NCBI GenBank assembly: GCA_934045075.1
Contig: OW203724.1
Coordinates: forward strand, 12,821,473-12,885,472
Reading direction: 5' to 3'
Source of the DNA: Yponomeuta sedellus
Taxonomy: Eukaryota > Arthropoda > Insecta > Lepidoptera > Yponomeutidae
DNA length: 64,000 nt
Shown here: positions 21,939-35,100 of the stretch, in pieces
Numbering within the stretch: position 1 is the first letter of the stretch
Layout: every line of letters starts with the position of its first letter
Position numbers and translations under genes: made by a program
Notes under the pieces: model-generated
Told to the model about the DNA's origin: nothing
Databases searched by the model: none
The model's input: the letters and a program-made list of their open reading frames with translations, nothing else

Positions 21939-22588
21939 AAGAAGTATGTCTGTGTATGTTTGAGATGAAAGAATGTTTTATTTTAAATAAAATTTGTTTT
22001 TTTACTACTCTGAATTTATTTTATTTGAAAAGAGCAACCTTAGAACCAATTTAATGTTAACCATTGTATGTACAAACATTTTATAACTTATTTTTTTACT
22101 ACAGGTACTACAGTAAACTTACAATTATAACTAATGTTTACCATTGTACACTGTACAAACATTTTATAAATATGATATAACATTTAATTACCCCGCAGGA
22201 CAGCTTGTGACGGGTTGCATAGGTTTCTAGTTATTAATATTTAAATAATAGATATTATGTAATAACTACATTGTAGGCAGTATATTGTAGAATGTAGAAC
22301 ATACTTACAATTTCACCTACATCTGAAATCTAGATTCAATACAATATTACTTTATTGTACAACTATGTAGGCACAACTACATACAATTCAACAGTGTAAG
22401 TACATGAAGTATTAAAATATAGATTCAATATAATATAACACATTATGTATAAGTATACAAAACAATTATTAAATACCTAGATGGGTAGGTTTCCTATCAC
22501 AATGTTTACATTTAATGATAGAGAAGGCTGAAAAAGATTTACCGATGATACCTATAGATGGGCAGGTTTCCTCTCACGATGTTTACAT

Positions 22589-24192
22589 TTACCGATGTAA
22601 ATGGTTAAGTCTTTCCACTAGTGCACGTCGTGTCGCCCTTCCCAGAACCAAGTCTTCTGAAGAAGACTCCCTCGGTCTAGACCCACACACTGCTGCACTT
22701 TCCACAACTTGGACTTGCTGCGGACCAGTTTCAACCTCCTCGGGTAGTGGGACCTGATAATCGATGGCGATGTTATGCAAAACTGCACAGGCGGTTATTA
22801 TTTTAGCACACTTTTCTGGAGCATAGTGTAGTGTGCGATCCTTGTTGAGGCATCGCCATCGATTTTTGAGTCTTCCAAATGTGTTTTCAATGAGAACCCT
22901 CGCTTTCCCATGGATGCTGTTGTATTTGGCCTCAGGGCTTTCGTCTGCAGCATCATTTATTGGCGTCATAAGCCAAGGCCTTTGAGGATAACCTGAATCA
23001 CCTGGAAATAAAAATAGTTTCATACTCATTGTTATACATATATGTACCTATGTTTATTTAATGATTGCAATAATAAATTGGATTTGAGAATCTAATGTTG
23101 AATTAATTAGGTAAGTACCTACCCAAAAGCCATCCTTGCTCTCCAGTCCTATTTAAGTTTTCCATAAAGTCTCTTACTTGACTGTTTTCCCAGATAAAGG
23201 CATCATGGGTCGCACCACCATATTTGGGATTAATATTTATAATTTTGCAATCACTATCACAGATCTGTAAAAAAAGTATACTTCATCAATTGTCAAAATT
23301 ATATAACACTCCTTCAATTTCCTTATAGTACCTATCCAAAAACAACTTACAACTTGAACATTCAAAGAATGGAAATTTTTTCTGCAAAAAAATAAATGTT
23401 CCACAGCCTTGTTGGGTTGGAAAATGTGGAAGTGGGACCCATCGACACAACCAAGGACTCCCGGTATTCCAAACTTAGTGTAGAATCTGTAAATATATTA
23501 TTTAACTTTTCATGGAGGTAATTAACTTCACAAATTGTTTAGAAGATTAGTTTAGTAAGTAAGTATACCTTTGTTTAGTTTGGATCCTCTCTTGAATCGT
23601 GGTGGGAAAGTGGATATGCTGGTTGACTATGTCTGGGCATGTCAGCGCATTTGTAACCTCAGTTACATATTTGCTGATGGTTGATTGCCCAACATATTTT
23701 CCCATACCAACAGCCCTCTGGTATGATCCTGTGGCATAAAATGATAATGCACACAATACCTGAAAATAATACCTTATGTTAAAATGATCATAGGATAACT
23801 TAACAGAAATTCAAATTAAATTACTTGTCTCCATACCTTATGTTTCAGGCTTATTCTTTGTGAAGCTCTTAGTGTGGTTTTTGCCTCCAACTCCTCACAG
23901 AGGAATTGGAAAGCCTGAGTAGATAGGCGATACCTACACCTAAATTCCGCTTCTGTCAAAGCAGTATGGTCGAATGTCCTCCGCAATTGGACTCTGCTCG
24001 ATACTTCTCTGGAATTGGATTATAAGCTCCAATAAATAAGCCTACGACATTTCATAAACAAAATAGTTTGTATTTACTACCCTAGAAATATACAAACCTC
24101 GAATCTCTTTGATTTCTGCGTTCTTCTTCAACCATACGCCATGCAAAATAGTAATGGGCAGGCCTACGGGCAATCCTTGGCGCACGGAGCAT
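22589..24192 (-). CDS. PIF/Harbinger transposase (HARBI1-like DDE nuclease)
   Basis: Six minus-strand exons, 24192-24098, 24008-23837, 23759-23569, 23486-23351, 23264-23123 and 23001-22589, total 1,149 nt and 382 aa with no stop or phase error. An N-terminal region (FRCRYRLSTQAFQFLCEEL) precedes a helix-turn-helix segment (VGQSTISKYVTEV). The DDE nuclease has its first D in GCVDGSHFHI, second D in THDAFIWENS and E in IENTFGRLKNRWRCL, with GDSGYPQRPWLMTP between. All splice sites are GT-AG. Length matches HARBI1-type transposases. The copy looks potentially active, or recently so. Confidence 0.88.
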
Positions 24193-24782
24193 TTTAAATT
24201 AATATAAATCTTTGCAAATCACTTTCGTCACCGAAGTCACTTTAATATTTAGGGTGATTAAAGTTTCGAAATAATCTACCGCTAACGTTCGAACTTCACT
24301 CGAATCTATACGTCAAATTTTGTTCGTGATCGCAAAAATGTCAAAATGGTAGGGCTAACTAGTTTCGAATCTATACGCATTCGATACTACAATCGATAGG
24401 CGATTCGTGATACCAAATTGTTAGTTCCAAAAGTGAACACGTTGGCGCTGTTCAGTTTCCATACATTTGTATCGTATCGAACAACGCTACGAAAGTGCCT
24501 CATTTATTCGTGATTCCAGAGCTACAGATACAAAATTATCAAGTTTTATCCTGTTTGGATAATTAATACTTACTTTTTAGTCACAATTTCAAATAGCCTA
24601 TTGATATAAATCCATTTATGTATATAAATAGAGGCACTTAGCACCTTTACTATTAAATAGGTCTACCTGCGCCTTACATGACACCTGCGCATAACGAGGT
24701 GTATTTTTGAAGTTATACTTGTTACTCAGAACAATAACTTATTGTTCTGAGACTTGTTAAGAGGAAGTGGAGGAAGACTTCC

Positions 24783-24835
24783 TTCAAAATGTGTGTGAAT
24801 CTGTCTTCACACCACAGATTCACACACATTTTGAA
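24783..24835. repeat. Perfect fold-back, 22-bp arms
   Basis: Left arm 24783-24804, right arm 24814-24835, perfectly complementary (left arm begins TTCAAAATGTGTGTG), with the 9-nt loop CTTCACACC. No terminal-repeat element boundary or target duplication is evident. Confidence 0.9.
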
Positions 24836-25047
24836 CGATAAAACAAAAAGGCTGGGCCGCGCGGAATTGTAAAATATTTCCTAGCAACCGAATTGATTTT
24901 ACAAGAATAAAATTATTATATTAAACAAGTTTCGCATCATTACTTCAAAGTAGCATGTGTTTATATAGTGATGCACTGTTTATTTCTACATTAGTGATAT
25001 GTGTGAAACAGTTTAGAAACCTACATAGATAGGTAGAGGTGCTTACA

Positions 25048-25431
25048 ATGGAAATAAAAGACGTTTTCGGTGATTTCATTCCTTATGATGTAAGACTACA
25101 GATGCAATCGAACAGATCGTTGGTAGGTACACTGTAACTGTAATATTGCTTATTCTTATTATGTAATTGATTCTTCTTTTAGTACCTATCTGTGGCTCTA
25201 GAACATTTATAACATTGTAGGTAGGTATTGCGTGGAAAAAGCAGGAAAGCCAAAATTATAAAACAGAATTCAAATTTGAATTTCATGGCTTGGATGGGTC
25301 CTGATGGCTTGGATGGGTCCTGCCTACTAAATACTGAAGTAGCAAAAAAATTAAAGCAATTTGATTTTAAGGGGCTCCAAGCCGTAATACAAAAAAAAAA
25401 ATCAAAAATGAGAAAACAGCTCGGCGCTTGA
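25048..25431 (+). CDS. Hypothetical two-exon small protein (93 aa)
   Basis: I do not recognise this product. Exon 25048-25122 (MEIKDVFGDFIPYDVR...) ends at donor GTAGGT. Exon 25225-25431 begins after a TAG acceptor and runs in phase to a TGA. The second exon is basic at both ends (RGKSRKAKIIK and KKKSKMRK) and contains a directly repeated DNA unit (GGCTTGGATGGGTCCT twice at about 25286-25322). It may be a host exon pair, an old transposon remnant or chance. Confidence 0.3.
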
Positions 25432-25524
25432 AATTGCCAATTCTCGGGGCACGCGTGGTAACCCTCTCTCAGTGAAAGCCTGTGCCTGCAGTAGAACGTA
25501 TACTACATTAAAAAATTGCAAAAA

Positions 25525-25769
25525 ACAGTGCGTTCACATTAACTTGACGCGTGAGAGAATTGGTAGCAGATATATAAGTTACTCTATGATTGGTAGCACT
25601 GAGATGTTTACTGTTACCATGGTAAATAAGAAATCATTCCCATTACTTGGGGAAAATAAAAGGATTGAGGGCTTGTTTTACCATCTTCCGATTAGGTCCA
25701 AAAGCTAATTCACATGTTATGTCCTTGTTACCAATTCTCTCACGCGTCAAGTTAATGTGAACGCACTGT
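25525..25769. mobile_element. MITE with perfect 41-bp terminal inverted repeats (245 bp)
   Basis: Left arm 25525-25565 starts ACAGTGCGTTCAC and ends GAGAATTGGTA; right arm 25729-25769 is its exact reverse complement. The core of about 160 bp has no coding signal. The termini resemble Tc1/mariner-type ends, but I see no clean TA duplication (the left flank is an A run, the right flank TATAAT), so the superfamily is open. Perfect arms suggest recent origin. Confidence 0.88.
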
Positions 25770-26052
25770 ATAATATAGTTAAGTATAAGTGTCTAATGTT
25801 TTTCTTTGATTGGTTATTCTGTGTTAAAATTATTCTGTGTTTTGTGTGTAATAAATAAACCATTTCTTTTCTATTCTATATAAAATTTAAATTTTTGCGA
25901 AAACTATAAATTTTATGTTAATACTTAGTGATTTTTCGAATACATGGCCGTGCGTGAATCTATGGCAAAAAACTCAGGAATAGATAGCATATCCTAGGTG
26001 GTTGTGGGTCCTAAAATGGTCGAAAGATTGATCTGACACTTTTTGGAAAAAC

Positions 26053-26200
26053 GTTGCGAGTTTAGGGTTCCGTACCTCAAAAGGAAAAACGGAAACCTTA
26101 TACACTTTGTTTCCCATCCGACCGTCTGTCTGTCAAGACCCTTTATCTCGGAAAGCGTAGAGGTATGGAATTGAAATTAAAATCATATACTCAGCTGTAA
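26053..26200. repeat. Lepidopteran dispersed repeat (GGGTTCCGTACCTCAAAAGG family)
   Basis: The block GGGTTCCGTACCTCAAAAGG followed by CTGTCTGTCAAGACCCTTTA and GTAGAGGTATGGAATTGAAA is a very common lepidopteran repeat. A second decayed copy lies at about 57040-57130 (GAAGACCCTCTATCTCCGTA). No coding content. Confidence 0.6.
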
Positions 26201-27292
26201 ATAATAATAATTTATTTCCAGAACAAGTCCAACACAACTTAATAACTGTTTATGCCGCAAAAACTTCTATTTCAACACTCAAGAGAATAAAAATTATTCA
26301 CTTGATTGTTGAAATAGGTAGAAGTTCTGAAATAATAGTGTTTACTACAGATCAAAGGTTTACAGCCCCAGAAGTTGTGAAAAAATCAAACTTTTAAGTT
26401 AATGCCAAAAAAAGATACGGTCGTTTATGCGGCAATAAAATGCATATTTCGACACTCAATGGAATAAAAATTTATATAAAATGTATATTTATATAAAATG
26501 CAAGTACCGACCTACAAATGTGTACGGAACCCTCGTGTTTTTTTCCACTGGTGGTTGTAGTAGTGTCACTGCATGGCGCCTCTTAAACAGTATATTTTTT
26601 AAAAAGAAATTAATCCACTTATCAGCACATACATCCAGCTTTACTATTAAGCAAAAGTTGCGTTTCGGGCGTCTCTATGCAACAGAAATATAGAAGTGGA
26701 AATACAGTAATCTGCTGTTTAGCCTCTAAATAGTAATTTTTAGCCTCTAAATAAGTTTTTGAAACAGTAATCTGCTCTATCTATACATTTTATTACGAAC
26801 AACTTTTGCTATCAAGATTTTAGTAATATTATTCGTGGATTTTCCCGTAGTAGAAGATGTTGATAGGTATTGATTATTAGCGATTTTGTTACACCATGTT
26901 TACCTAAATAAATATTAAATTGGGCCTTAGTGCTATTTAATGTATCGCTATGCTCATTCTTTAAACGGGTCTAATCGCAATTATTTATTAGGTAAAATTA
27001 AATTATTGTATGGAATCAGGCGTTACTTTGCGGAAATCCATAATAGCATTAAGATGTGGAAATTACTTTGCTAAATTCCGCCAAAAATCCAAATAAATTA
27101 ATTAAATTAATTCCCGAGGTTTCGGCAACATTGGTTGCCGTGGCCGTAGAGTGGTAGATAGAAGTTATGTGAGATCGAGTTAATGGCGTTACGACAGTAT
27201 TAAATAATCAATGATTTAACGATATAATAGGAAAATACATATTAAAACGATTTAAAACACCGATCAAGTTTTATAAAAAAAAAACGATTACC

Positions 27293-27485
27293 ATTGATGA
27301 TATCAACCCTTGTATGTCCGCACTGCTGGGGCGCGGGTCTCTTCCTGCATCGCAGGAATCTTAGGCCATACTCCACCACGGGGGCCAAGTCCGGGTTAGT
27401 AGAGGATTGTAAGACAGTGGCGGTAGTCACGGGACTGTCACCCATCCTGCACCTGGCCGCGCCTGTTGTATTGATTCCAACCACT
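27293..27485 (+). repeat. Dispersed repeat S, copy 1
   Basis: Shared strings GATATCAACCCTTGTATGTC, TCTTCCTGCATCGCAGGAA, GGCCAAGTCCGG and GTAAGACAGTGGCGGTAGTC recur in reverse orientation at 38750-39062 and in rearranged form at 55870-56090. A short end piece is at 62567-62622. There is no protein-coding content. I take it for a lepidopteran SINE or a LINE 3' fragment. Confidence 0.65.
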
Positions 27486-27662
27486 CGGTTCGACTAGGCC
27501 TCGAGCGCTTCAAGATTACCAATGTTTTTAATAAAATAAAAGATTATAATACTGCTTTGAGCCATTATGACTGAAACAGACCGCGTGACGTAACGCTTGA
27601 GTAACATTGGTAAACTTCACCCGTGCTTTGTTTAACGTTTGATGTTTCTTTTTAATACAGTT

Positions 27663-28202
27663 GCTCAAAAATTGGCGTATTACAGGGACGTATAGCGTGC
27701 GGGAAGTGGGCTAATACCACGGATGTCTTCGACATCCGTGGCATTTTAATAACTCGTGCTTTTTTTTACCTTTCCCGCACTCGTGCGTTTTCTTTCCCAA
27801 CTGTCAAAATAATGTCTATTAAAAAGAAAAACCAAAAAAAATCATAGAAGTTTTTATGAGCTACTAATTTGTTTTAATATCAGATTTAATGAGTTCAGTT
27901 AGGTTTCATTTCATCTCATTAAATTTAATTTTCATTTCATATCAATAAAAAAAATCTACTGAAGACTTGGCTGTATGGGCATAGTTTCCTTTGCCTACTA
28001 GAATGGGTGAAGAAAAAAAATCGCTGCTTATATTTTTTTACGGTTGGCGCCATTTGTATCTTTATTAGATATTTTTTCTATATTAAATTGCTTATTTTTT
28101 TCGCAACTGTATTAAAAATAAAAATAGTCGTTCGTTCAGTACATGTGCGGAACCGTCATTGCAATGACAGCCTTTCCGCACTTGTAATGAAATATACTAT
28201 TA
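27663..28202 (+). repeat. Repeat family R, copy 1 (about 540 bp)
   Basis: Starts GCTCAAAAATTGGCGTATTA and ends CACTTGTAATGAAATATACT. It is matched in reverse orientation by 42351-43769. Near the right end is a hairpin GTGCGGAACCGTCATTG / CAATGACAGCCTTTCCGCAC (28144-28180). Near the left end is a fold-back CCACGGATGTC / GACATCCGTGG (27717-27741) that copy 2 lacks. No coding capacity. Terminal hairpins without TIRs raise the possibility of a Helitron-like or foldback element; not decided. Confidence 0.7.
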
Positions 28203-29188
28203 CCTGGTAGTATTGGGCCTGCTCGGACATCTTAAAGATCGCTCCGTACTGTTACATTTGAGACACTGTACTGGTACGGTATATTAGTACTATTAGGACC
28301 TCATAGTAGAACCATCTCAACGTTCACGTTTTGACCTTACAGCCATAAAATATGCTTTTTTTTAATATCTGTATTTTTACAGGACCATTAATTTATGATT
28401 AATATTTTTTATGTTGCCGTGCCACCATTATATTATAAGTATTATGATAAAAATCAATCAAAAAATATTTTTAGTTCGAGTAGTTTTTTTTCCTACGTAC
28501 AATGAAATAATTATAACAATCTAGATTTTCGTAAGCTACTGTTGTTATTTCCAAGAACAAAAGTAGCACGAAGAACAAGATTACTACCACAGAAATAAGC
28601 GTCTCAAAGCGCACGAAACAGAAAAATCTCCTTCACCAATAATTCACTATAATAACACAGTGAAAATATTATGTTATATTCGTTAGAGAAACTAACATCA
28701 AGAAAACAACACAGTATTACTTTTACAAAAATACCTACTTGGATTAGCGCGCGAACCAGCAAAATTGACACAATGAATGAAACAAAAAACAAAACAAGTA
28801 AAAGCAATCTTTATTGCTACGACATACGACCAACTTTTAAAGTTCGGAAAAGACCGACCGGCTGAAGTGAGACCGATTGAAACAATTTCGCTCCGTTCAG
28901 TTCAATCACCACACTCTCATACTGCGTTCGTTCGCTCTCGGCCATATTCGGTCACCCGGTCCGGTTCATTTATTCATTCAGCCAATCCGTGATCGCGAGA
29001 GCAATGAACGAATAGACCGAATGTCCGATTATCACCGGGAAACGTTTCCTTTCGGTCATTGCATGGTAACGTATCTTAATCGTACTTCGTACATGACCGA
29101 CACAATACTATTACCTGGGTGTGACGTCAGATTCGACGCCATGACACTTCCAGCTGTTTTCCAACAGATTTAAAATAATTTTAGAAAA
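28203..29188. other. Upstream region of the CCDC191-like gene
   Basis: No supported gene. The part at 28850-29110 has many GTTCATTC/GAATGAAC and CGGTC/GACCG strings on both strands, a local enrichment unlike its neighbours. It lies just upstream of the proposed first exon, so it may include promoter sequence; open frames through it have no recognisable domain. Confidence 0.35.
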
Positions 29189-32100
29189 ATGGTTTTACCT
29201 GTAACTGTGCAGAATTCAGGTACCTGCGTCTAATGTTTCACGTACTTTCTTCAATTTATAAATTTTTAATTTCTTGATCACGTTTAACCATGCGCTATTC
29301 AACGTCGAACAAAAGTCTCGGACCCAAGATTCTGTTAATTACGAGTAGGTACTGTTTCAATGTTTTCTTAGCACACATTTTAGAAAGAGTAATTTTAATT
29401 TTGTTTCACTTTCAGAATTTCTGCTCTTAGCACGCAGCACTAACCCGAAATACCTACCTGCAATTATAACACTTATACTAACAATTAAATATTTGCTTTT
29501 ATATTTGCAGGTAAAAATCAAAACTAACAAAAATAAATTCGGGAGGTAAGCCGAACATCATAGGTACCATAAACACAGAACCTACTAATACAATAAAGCA
29601 GCTCTTATAAAAATTTTTCATCGCATGGCAGCTAACTTTCTGTACTTACTTATGTATAAAGACAATACAATTCCTACAAAATTATTAATAGAAACAAAGT
29701 GATTGTAAGTCGTGTGTCAAACTCGTGTGTAAAGTACAAAAAATATGTAGCCTAAATAGATTGACCAATTTTGATACCTAAGTGAAGTATATCGAATGAA
29801 AGATATAATTATATTGTTTTTATTTTATAACTCACTAGCTGACCCAGCGAACTTCGTACCGCCTAACAGTTGATTTATTTTTTTTTCATTTTTCTCTCCG
29901 AAAGAACCATCCTCGTACTTAAAGAAATATTCTAAAAAAAGAATTAGCGAAATCGGTTTAGCTGCTCTCGAGATTTGCGCTTAGAGTGCGTTTCACATTA
30001 TACCTAGTTTCTTTCAAGAAATTCTTATCACCATGTAATAGAGACTATATTTGCTAAATCCAAGTGACTTCTTTCGTGAAACGCACGTTACCAACACATT
30101 CAGCGATTCATTTTTATATTATAGAGAAGATAGATTTCATGACTTCACAGAAAATTCTATCTCTGCCATTCTCCTAAAAAGATCATTAAACTTTAAAATT
30201 GTAACGAGTTACTTGCTACCGGCTATTAAGTATTAGCCAAGAACGTTGGTATTAGCCTACGAAAAATGTAGATAGGCTCTAGGTTACTTGATCTAACTGT
30301 AAGAAGATATTTATTGTATCTAGGAAATTCAATATTAATTATAAAGTAAGAACATACCACCATACCTATGAAATAAACATTTTTTTTACAGGAAAAATGG
30401 TCCTACTGTTCAAAGTCTGACTAACAGTGATGTTAATAGACAATTCTTTAAAAACTTGTTTAAAAACAAAGATAATAAGGAATTTAATGTAAAAAACCTG
30501 CTCGAAACGGATATGTCTGACGTAAAAGCACGCCCACCGAATGAAAAGCCTAGCGTTAGAATAACAAAGTACGAGACCAATGCTGAATTCGTTCTAGAAA
30601 ATAAAAATTTAATATTAGTAACGCCTCAAGAAGAAACAACTGTTGCCAGGGACGCTACTGAAAACGCCCAACTTTCAAGTAGGATTATTTTAGAAGAAAC
30701 TAACGACGCGCTGCCAAATGTAGGTGATTTGCAGTCACTTATAATAAGATTAGCTTTGGCTACTGATAGTCATAAAGAAATCAATGGAGATGTAAAAAGC
30801 ATTTCAGATCCTGAGATAAATCGTGCCAAACTTGTCGTAGCAGCCAATACTCTGAAACTTGATGACATGGATTTCTTAAAAATAAAACCCCTCAACAACT
30901 ATAGTAAAAGAGATTGGTATTTGGTAGATAAGTTTGCAAAAAGGTGGAAACAGTACATTGAGAAGAAAAAGAAAGCTTTGTTCGACCAGAGGCAGAATGC
31001 TTTAAACGATTTTTTTCATAACTTAGAAAATAAAAAGAATGGGTTACAGGCCGATTTATCCAACAAGGCCAAATTAAATGCTAGAGACTACAGTAATTAT
31101 CATCACAGGTGCAATTTCATTATGTACTAACTGTTAAACCCCCAGTTTCTCGCTCACTAACAATCTGTTAATCTACTGTTAACAGCAGCCACATATTTTT
31201 TCGTATGTGCTTTGACCAACCAACAGCTGTTAACGGTAGATTAACTGTTAGTGTACCAGAAACCGGGGGTAAGATGCGGTTCAAAATGAGAAAACAAATG
31301 ACTTTCATGAATTATATCAATTTCAGGTACAAAATGCAAAAACACATAATTGCACTTCAGAAAGCCAAACTAGAGGAACAGACTAGGTTAATAGACGAAC
31401 TCAAATACAACAAAATAGTGGAAGCCTCTAAGAATTCAGTCGAGACAATGCGAGAGGAACTTAGAAAAACATATTTTGAGATTGACAGGCATTTAAAACC
31501 AAAAATAAAGTGTCTAACCAATGAGCTTAATATACCAGAAATTGAAGGTAAGTGAGACGTGCTCGCTCAAGGTATAATTCAAGGTATAAACCAAAGTTGG
31601 TAGGCCCACTGCTAAAGGATTCAACTGTTTGAAAAGAAAGTTAATTTCAGAACAATCGCTAGTATTGCAATGCCTGAAAATGCCACAGTTTTTACAAAGA
31701 ATGGAGAAAAGAGCAAGGGAGAGGGAGGAAAAGCACGCCCTGATTCGTGAAAGACGACAACAGATGGAGGATGAAAGAGTCAGGCTTAAACAACAGGTAA
31801 TACAAACACAAAAAAAAAGTAAGTAATAAATATAAAATAAAGAGGTAAATAAAACCTTACACCCGGAAAATTAGGTACCTACCTAACCTTAAAAAAGTAG
31901 CATATATTTGCATACAATGTGATAGATTTAAATACCACTGCTAAACGCACCGTACACGAGTTTGTTGAACAGACGATCTGAGGCAGATGGCTGAATAAGG
32001 AAGAACCGGGCAGAAACAAGTTGGGAACAGAAATAAGTGCAAGAGGAGGCTTATTCCAGCAGTGGTCGAATACGTGTTGATTGATGACAATGACACGATC

Positions 32101-35100
32101 TTTTTCGACAGGCAGAGATAGCAAAAGCAGAGATGGACAAAGACGAAAGAATCAGAATGATCAAAGAACTGAAAGAGAAGAGAAAGAGGGAGAAGATAAA
32201 AAACATCCGTAAGAAGCAACTTGCTGAAAGAATGAGATCTTTGCACGTTATGGCAGATCTCCATTACGAGCGGAACCTCGTATCTAGATGTGGTCTGCAG
32301 CCCTTGAAGCGGTTGCTGGAAATAAAACGGGACAATATCGACAAAGCCAGAGCTCATTATCGATTTCAACTGTTAAAGAGCATGTTTCTAAAATGGATGT
32401 TCCACACTGAGGACATGTGGATAGAGAGAAATTACAAGGCCGAGGATTTCTACAGGAAGAAATTGTTGCGACGGATTTTTGGAGCCTTCAAAATAGTAAG
32501 TGATATTTTGGGCCTAGATGAACGACCAGTTAAATTGCATTTACGCTTTAAGTCTTCGCCCGCACTGCATTCCAGGCATCAATCGAATAAAAAAACATGT
32601 CAGCTTAATCGTTCATGAATTTATCAACATAATACGCAGAATTACGTCTTTGAAAGTATGAAATCCGCAAATCTTGTGTGAATCTGTAAAATAAGTAGCC
32701 AAAAATAAACGTTTTACCGTCATGACGGTAATATGACGCGTCATATTGAGTAGGTAGCTTCGCCCGTCTCAGTATTGTTTAATGACTTACGATTCTCATA
32801 CATAAATTCACAATTAAACAGATCTAATCACGGTTGTTTATTCCTGTCTCGTTTTATTTCACAGTAAAGCAAGATGGTACCTACTACGCGATAATAGTTA
32901 TTTGTTATACAAGAGTGCAAAGTTGCTTTTTAACCGCGTGTTCAATTTTTTGACCGAGCAAGCGAAGGATTCTAAAATTGAATCACGAGCGCAGCGAGTG
33001 ATTCAAAATTACAATCCTGAGCGTTAGCGAGTGAATCAAAAGAGCACGAGGTGAAAAATCTTTGCAATCGAGTGCAACATGTAACTTTTCATTCCACCTC
33101 AGCGAGGAAATGACTAAATGCAAAAAAAAACGTTTACAATCACAAGATAGGTACCTACACTTTTTTAATTCACAAACTTAGTGCACACGATGTTCTAAAT
33201 TCAATTTACTTTATCCTCTAGAGAATAAAAACGGCTTTTCCACTCAGATATTGAAGATTAAAAATACTCTTTCCGAGATGGTGAGATGAAAAAATGTTTT
33301 TCGTATGGTAGGCTATGTATGACTTTTTCCTTTTCCTTTTTATCCACGAAATTTGAAATTCAAACATACTCCGCCCGCAAGAAGCGTTTGAATGTTGTGG
33401 GCCTGGCTCTGGAGTCAATTACACACCTAGTTTTCCAATAGAATGATATAGGTACCTAAACACAAATAATATATTTAGTAGTTTACAAAGCAATATCGGT
33501 ACAATCGTCACCTATTATATACACTTTTGAAGAACTAGGTACCCATTTTTGAGACTTCCCCCCCTCCAATCGTCTAACTGTCAGAAACCATACTAATTTG
33601 CAGTTGATTGCAGATTGGAATGGTTTAGGATTTGGTGTACTAATGTAGGGCTGAACCACTACTATCAATTTTCTTAGTACCATTTTTTTTTTTCTTTCGT
33701 GTCGAAAGCGCCGCCCTCCTCTCAGACATCTTGCTTCCAAAAAACCTCCCAGTACCATATTGGACAGGCGATTGGAATCATGATTTTTTGCGCATAATTA
33801 GCCCCGTCCTAACACAATGTGTGTTTCAGATCCACCACGAGTTGGTGCTAAAGAGGCAAATCGCGGACGACTACTGCGACCTTTACATCGTGCAATTAGC
33901 ATTTCGAAAGTTCCGCCTCGGCGTGGAGCAGATAAAGTGTGAAGAGGCTATTAAACAGGACAGAGCAATTGCTTACTATGAAAGGTAAAAATGTTGATTA
34001 ATGTGGCTAAATTATTAAATGAAAGTACTCAATAGCATTTTAATACTCTTTCTTCTTAGCATATGAATTACAAATTAATATTAAGTACTTTTATTTCATA
34101 ATTTGGCTATAATAGGTACCTACTTCCAGTTTCCGATGCGCTCTGAAGTTCCAATGAGATTAATGTCTTACAACTTTACTGAAACCTTTACTAATTTACT
34201 GTTTCGGTGTTATTGCATTTATTTCTGACGCAATTTAAAAACAGTAACGTTGAAAGTAATGATCCCACGATATAGGTAGGTACCTGGGTGATATCTAACA
34301 TTTATCCTAAAAATTTCAAGTCCTGGGTTTTTTACCCTAGGGTCACGGCCATGGATCCAAATAATCACAATTAACATGATTGAAAGATTGTAGACACTTT
34401 CTGCAGAAACAATCTGTAAAAAACTGTGTTTTTCCATTGGCGCTAGTGTTACTGCACGGAGCCCCTTAATTGGTACCTACTCGTCAAGTTTTCTCCATCT
34501 ATCTGTCGCAGCCACTTTGAGTAATTCCGCCCTTTACAAACGGCGTCGTCTGTTTACAAACATGTGTCCGTTTGCAATATGCCGAAGGCAAATTGTGAAC
34601 GGCCTTGTCAGTTTCTGAAATGCCATGATCGTACAATCGCAGTTTGTAAAATGCCATAATCATTCCATCACCGTTTGTAAAATGCCGCGGCAATTTGTCG
34701 AAGTTAGTACGAAATCTAGCCGCAACGAGCGCTGTACGTCAAAACAACAACAATGGCTGCCGCAAGTGCTTTCGTTCACGAAGAAAATAAAGAAATTATT
34801 AGTGAAACAGTGCCGTTTTCGAGAGAAATGAGTTTTAAAGAACTACATAGAGTTGTCAAAATTAATTGAATCTCAAGTGGGAGCAGTCAAAACACCGTGG
34901 ATAAAACAAAAGGTGTGTGAGGTTATCCGGCACGTCAAAAATGCTACGGTGTCCATCGAAACGGGTGTTCGCCGGACTACTGCGGTACATTATTGGTGCT
35001 CAAGGTACCATGTGATGAACATATCAGGAATCGACTACCTCATTATAAAGAAGAAAAGCCCCGATAGCCCCACTATACATGTGATTTCTTTGGAGGAGTA

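Larger units (their letters stand above)
19732..24499. mobile_element. PIF/Harbinger DNA transposon with two intact genes
   Basis: About 4.8 kb holding the two genes that define this superfamily: a Myb/SANT-like protein on the plus strand and a DDE nuclease on the minus strand, convergent. Both assemble into complete frames with GT-AG introns. Boundaries are tentative. Related terminal blocks are seen (left CGTAAACGTTGCGTATCG, right in reverse complement CGTAGCGTTGTTCGATACG), with a 3-bp TCA at both sides. A better-conserved inner inverted pair TTTGGTAGCACGAAT / TTTGGTATCACGAAT lies at 19798 and 24415. Confidence 0.8.

Noticed and set aside
28877..29173. 98-codon plus-strand frame
   Set aside because: Start lies in a biased GTTCATTC/CGGTC region and no domain is recognisable; more likely promoter-proximal non-coding DNA.
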